Assembly (NCBI RefSeq): GCF_017168335.1
Contig: NZ_JABFAU010000002.1
Span: 124,001-188,000 of the forward strand
Source of the DNA: Rhodococcus sp. KRD162
GTDB taxonomy: Bacteria > Actinomycetota > Actinomycetes > Mycobacteriales > Mycobacteriaceae
Direction: 5' to 3'
DNA length: 64,000 bases
A model generated the notes under the pieces. It did not search any database. It saw only the letters and a list, made by a program, of their open reading frames with translations, and was not told where the DNA came from. Position numbers and translations under genes: made by a program. The first letter of the stretch is position 1; each line of letters opens with the position of its first letter. Of this stretch, positions 61,085 through 64,000 are shown in pieces.

Positions 61085-62884
61085 GTGGCGACGATGCGCG
61101 CGGCCGATGCCGCAGTCAAGATCCTCGAACTCGAAGGCGCGACAACCGCATTCGGACTCCCCGGCGCGGCGATCAACCCGTTCTACGCGGCGATGCGCAA
61201 CCACGGGGGCATCCGGCACGTGCTGGCCCGGCACGTCGAAGGTGCCTCGCACATGGCGGAAGGCTTCACCCGCGCCGCACCGGGCAACATCGGCGTCTGC
61301 ATCGGCACCTCCGGTCCCGCCGGAACCGACATGATCACCGGTCTGTATTCGGCCATGGCCGATTCGATCCCGATCCTCGCCATCACCGGTCAGGCCCCGG
61401 TCGCGCGGTTGCACAAGGAGGACTTCCAGGCCGTCGACATCGCGTCGATCGCTGCCCCGGTCACCAAAATGGCGATGACGGTGCTCGAACCCGCCCAGGT
61501 TCCCGGTGCGTTCGCGCAGGCCTTTCATCTGATGAGGTCCGGTCGTCCCGGCCCGGTTCTGATCGATCTGCCCATCGACGTGCAGATGGCCGAGATCGAG
61601 TTCGACCCCGAGACGTACCAGTCGCTGCCGGTTCACAAGCCCGTCGCCTCCCGCGCTCAGGCAGAGAAGGCCATCGACATGTTGCTCGCGTCGGAGCGTC
61701 CGTTGATCGTCGCCGGCGGCGGCATCATCAATGCCGATGCCTCCGACTTGCTGGTGCAGCTCGCCGAGATCCTCGATGTACCGGTCATCCCGACGCTGAT
61801 GGGCTGGGGCACCATCCCGGACGATCACCGCCTCGCGGCGGGAATGGTCGGTTTGCAGACCGCGCATCGCTACGGCAACGCGACCCTGTTGGCCTCGGAC
61901 TTCGTGCTCGGAATCGGAAACCGTTGGGCCAACCGGCATACCGGTGGGCTCGAGACGTACCGGAAGGGTCGCAAGTTCGTTCACGTCGACATCGAACCGA
62001 CCCAGATCGGACGCGTCTTCGCACCGGACTACGGCATCATCTCCGACGCCAAGGCAGCGCTCGAGCAGTTCGTGGCCGTCGCCGAGGAGCGGCGCGCGGC
62101 AGGGACACTGCGTGACCTGTCCGGCTGGGTCGAGGACTGCGCGACGCGCAAGCGCACCATGCATCGCCGTACCCATTTCGACAACGTGCCGATCAAGCCG
62201 CAGCGCGTCTACGAGGAGATGAACAAGGTCTTCGACCGCGACACCCGCTACGTCAGCACCATCGGACTCTCGCAGATCGCGGGTGGGCAGTTCTTGCACG
62301 TCTACTCACCTCGCAACTGGATCAACTGCGGCCAGGCCGGCCCGCTCGGCTGGACCATACCCGCGGCCCTGGGCGCGGCGGCGGCGGATCCGAGCGCGAA
62401 TGTCGTTGCTCTGTCCGGTGATTACGACTTCCAGTTCATGATCGAGGAGTTGGCCGTCGGTGCACAATTCAATCTGCCGTACGTGCATGTGGTGGTGAAC
62501 AATTCGTACCTCGGATTGATCCGGCAGGCGCAACGCGCCTTCGACATGGACTTCTGTGTGCAGCTGGGATTCGACAACATCAACGCCCAGGAGGCGCAGG
62601 ACACCCAACCCGGCATCCCCAAGGGCTACGGCGTCGACCACGTTCAGGTGGCAGAAGGTCTGGGCTGCAAGGCACTTCGGGTCACCGAGCCGGAGCTCAT
62701 CGGCGAGGCGCTCGTTCGCGCCCGGACCCTCGCCAACGAGCACAAGGTTCCCGTGGTCGTCGAGATCATCCTCGAGCGGGTCACGAACATCTCGATGGGC
62801 ACCGAAATCGACAACGTCGGTGAATTCGAGGAGCTGGCAACCACCTCGGCCGACGCACCCACCGCGTTGCTACTGCTGGACTAG
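61085..62884 (+). CDS. gcl: Glyoxylate carboligase (tartronate-semialdehyde synthase)
   Basis: 599 residues, ThDP enzyme of the acetolactate-synthase family. The diagnostic feature is [17 protein letters not shown]: Val stands where almost all ThDP enzymes have the activating Glu, as in the well-studied E. coli Gcl. ThDP/Mg site: [38 protein letters not shown]-domain: [17 protein letters not shown]. It condenses two glyoxylates to tartronate semialdehyde and CO2. GTG start two bases after glxR. Complete. Confidence 0.96.
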   Translation: MATMRAADAAVKILELEGATTAFGLPGAAINPFYAAMRNHGGIRHVLARHVEGASHMAEGFTRAAPGNIGVCIGTSGPAGTDMITGLYSAMADSIPILAITGQAPVARLHKEDFQAVDIASIAAPVTKMAMTVLEPAQVPGAFAQAFHLMRSGRPGPVLIDLPIDVQMAEIEFDPETYQSLPVHKPVASRAQAEKAIDMLLASERPLIVAGGGIINADASDLLVQLAEILDVPVIPTLMGWGTIPDDHRLAAGMVGLQTAHRYGNATLLASDFVLGIGNRWANRHTGGLETYRKGRKFVHVDIEPTQIGRVFAPDYGIISDAKAALEQFVAVAEERRAAGTLRDLSGWVEDCATRKRTMHRRTHFDNVPIKPQRVYEEMNKVFDRDTRYVSTIGLSQIAGGQFLHVYSPRNWINCGQAGPLGWTIPAALGAAAADPSANVVALSGDYDFQFMIEELAVGAQFNLPYVHVVVNNSYLGLIRQAQRAFDMDFCVQLGFDNINAQEAQDTQPGIPKGYGVDHVQVAEGLGCKALRVTEPELIGEALVRARTLANEHKVPVVVEIILERVTNISMGTEIDNVGEFEELATTSADAPTALLLLD

Positions 62885-62886
62885 AG

Positions 62887-64000
62887 ATGACGCGAATACT
62901 GCTCGCTCCCGACAAGTTCAAGGGCTCGCTGTCGGCGGCGGAGGTCGCTCGGGCGTTGGCCTCGGGGATGGCCTCGGTCGATCGTTCGCTCGAGACGGTG
63001 AGCCTTCCCGTCGCCGACGGAGGTGACGGCACCGTCGATGCCGCCGTCACCGCCGGTTGGGACCGAGTGGCGGTGACCTGCTCGGGACCGACCGGTGAAC
63101 CGGTGGAGACCTCGTACGCTCGCCGCGGCAACGACGCGGTCGTGGAGTTGGCGTCGGCGGTGGGGCTCGAGCTGTTGCCCGGTGGAGAATTGGATGCGTT
63201 GGGGGCGAGCACCTTCGGCTTGGGTACGGTCATCGCGCATGCGCTGGAGGCCGGTGCGGAGCGTATCGTCATCGGACTCGGAGGCAGCGCTTCCACCGAT
63301 GGCGGAGCGGGCATGCTCGTGGCGCTCGGTGTGCGTGTGCTCGATGCGGACGGTAACGATGTCGCGCCCGGCGGTGGTGCAGTGCGCGGTGCGGTTCGCC
63401 TGGACCTGTCCGGACTGCTGCCGGCGGCGCGGGCTGCCGAGTTCGAGTTGGCCTGCGATGTGGACAACCCGTTGCTCGGTGTCACCGGGGCCGCGGCCGT
63501 CTACGGCCCACAGAAAGGCGCGGGGCCGCAGGAGTTGCTGTACCTCGAACACGGGATGCGGCAGTGGGCGCATGTGGTGCGCAACGCAATCGGTCGTGAC
63601 GTCAGCGGCGTGGCCGGTACCGGGGCAGCAGGTGGCACCGCCTTCGGAGCCATGGCTGTACTGGGTGCCGTCGCGAAACCGGGTATTGGCACGGTGCTCG
63701 GGCTCATCGATTTCGACAGCGCTCTGGAGTCGGCCGATCTGGTTCTCACCGGCGAGGGATCACTCGATGAGCAAAGCCTCTACGGCAAGGCACCCATCGG
63801 AGTCGCGCACGCCGCGCGCGCGGCGGGGGTGCCGGTGATCACCGTCGCAGGTCGAAGCGCCGTGGGCATCGACCGATTGCGCACGCACGGGATCGTTGCC
63901 TCCTACGCGCTGTCCGATCTCGAACCGGACCCCCGAATCTCCATGCGCGACGCAGCCGGACTGCTGCGCGAGGTCGGCCGAACAATCGCCACCACACACA
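62887..64000 (+). CDS. glxK: Glycerate kinase (GlxK/GarK type), runs off the window
   Basis: 371 codons are visible and no stop is reached. Family motifs: ILLAPDKFKGSLSAAEVA at the start, PVADGGDGTVDA, VIGLGGSASTDGGAGMLVALG, GVTGAAAVYGPQKGA, LVLTGEGSLDEQSLYGKAPIGVA. Phosphorylates D-glycerate, completing the glyoxylate-to-phosphoglycerate path. ATG two bases after the gcl stop. The family is about 370-380 residues, so only a few codons are missing. Confidence 0.93.
   Translation, partial: MTRILLAPDKFKGSLSAAEVARALASGMASVDRSLETVSLPVADGGDGTVDAAVTAGWDRVAVTCSGPTGEPVETSYARRGNDAVVELASAVGLELLPGGELDALGASTFGLGTVIAHALEAGAERIVIGLGGSASTDGGAGMLVALGVRVLDADGNDVAPGGGAVRGAVRLDLSGLLPAARAAEFELACDVDNPLLGVTGAAAVYGPQKGAGPQELLYLEHGMRQWAHVVRNAIGRDVSGVAGTGAAGGTAFGAMAVLGAVAKPGIGTVLGLIDFDSALESADLVLTGEGSLDEQSLYGKAPIGVAHAARAAGVPVITVAGRSAVGIDRLRTHGIVASYALSDLEPDPRISMRDAAGLLREVGRTIATTH

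Noticed and set aside
1..64000. Mobile elements, prophage, CRISPR, tRNA or rRNA genes
   Set aside because: No transposase or integrase, no terminal repeats, no spacer-repeat array and no tRNA-like cloverleaf or rRNA segment was noticed; the only tandem repeat is the short one near 25700.

Overview
The window is high-GC, densely coded chromosomal DNA of an actinobacterium. It looks like a Rhodococcus/Rhodococcoides-type member of the Mycobacteriales. The grounds are: many GTG starts, stop/start overlaps (ATGA, GTGA), frequent leaderless starts (TANNNT about 5-8 nt before the start codon), a DUF222-HNH gene with a mycobacterial-type LexA box, an actinobacterial Asp23 locus and a kdpFABCDE operon. 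The genus is an inference. I see no rRNA, tRNA, IS element, prophage or CRISPR array, and no gene-free stretch longer than about 240 bases.

Layout. 1-13 kb holds the end of a split transketolase, a MocR regulator diverging from an EamA exporter and aminotransferase, an XRE/membrane-protein pair with a palindromic operator, a DUF808 protein and an ArsR regulator. It ends with a compact MarR locus in which two perfect 20-bp operators separate MarR-pirin-hydrolase from VOC-pirin. 13-24 kb holds a two-gene ABC exporter, acetyltransferases, a dehydrogenase, SRPBCC and methyltransferase genes, a membrane-anchored sulfite-oxidase-fold molybdoenzyme, the LexA-boxed HNH gene, a lipase and an EEP hydrolase. 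24-28 kb is an envelope-stress locus: seven leftward genes (three Asp23 paralogues, AmaP-like, DUF6286, a small membrane protein and a J-like protein) diverge from an ECF sigma factor and a fourth Asp23-like gene. 28-35.5 kb is kdpFABCDE.

35.5-45.9 kb contains a PdxR-like MocR regulator facing an AhpD-like protein, a lipoprotein gamma-glutamyltransferase, a membrane GGDEF-EAL protein, an HTH/Clp-N regulator with twin operators placed on its own promoter, a thioredoxin-reductase-like enzyme, small proteins, an SGNH lipoprotein and a LysE exporter. 45.9-53.5 kb is a TetR-controlled nitrogen locus: APC permease, two DUF1989 (urea-amidolyase-associated, CgdA/CgdB-like) proteins, a stand-alone carboxyltransferase half of urea carboxylase, and allophanate hydrolase. 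No biotin carboxylase or biotin carrier domain is present. 54.7-64 kb is a purine-to-glycerate module. Leftward lie OHCU decarboxylase, HIU hydrolase, urate oxidase, a purine permease and an IclR regulator. Rightward lie a stand-alone allophanate-hydrolase C-terminal domain protein, hydroxypyruvate isomerase, tartronate semialdehyde reductase, glyoxylate carboligase and glycerate kinase (cut by the window end). IclR-type GGAA/TTCC sites lie in the divergent promoter region.

How the parts fit. The last two regions form a nitrogen-scavenging island. Urate is imported and opened to allantoin, and allantoin-derived glyoxylate can be condensed and reduced to glycerate and phosphorylated. The neighbouring TetR locus processes a urea- or guanidine-like compound through allophanate to ammonia. 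The enzymes from allantoin to glyoxylate are not in the window.
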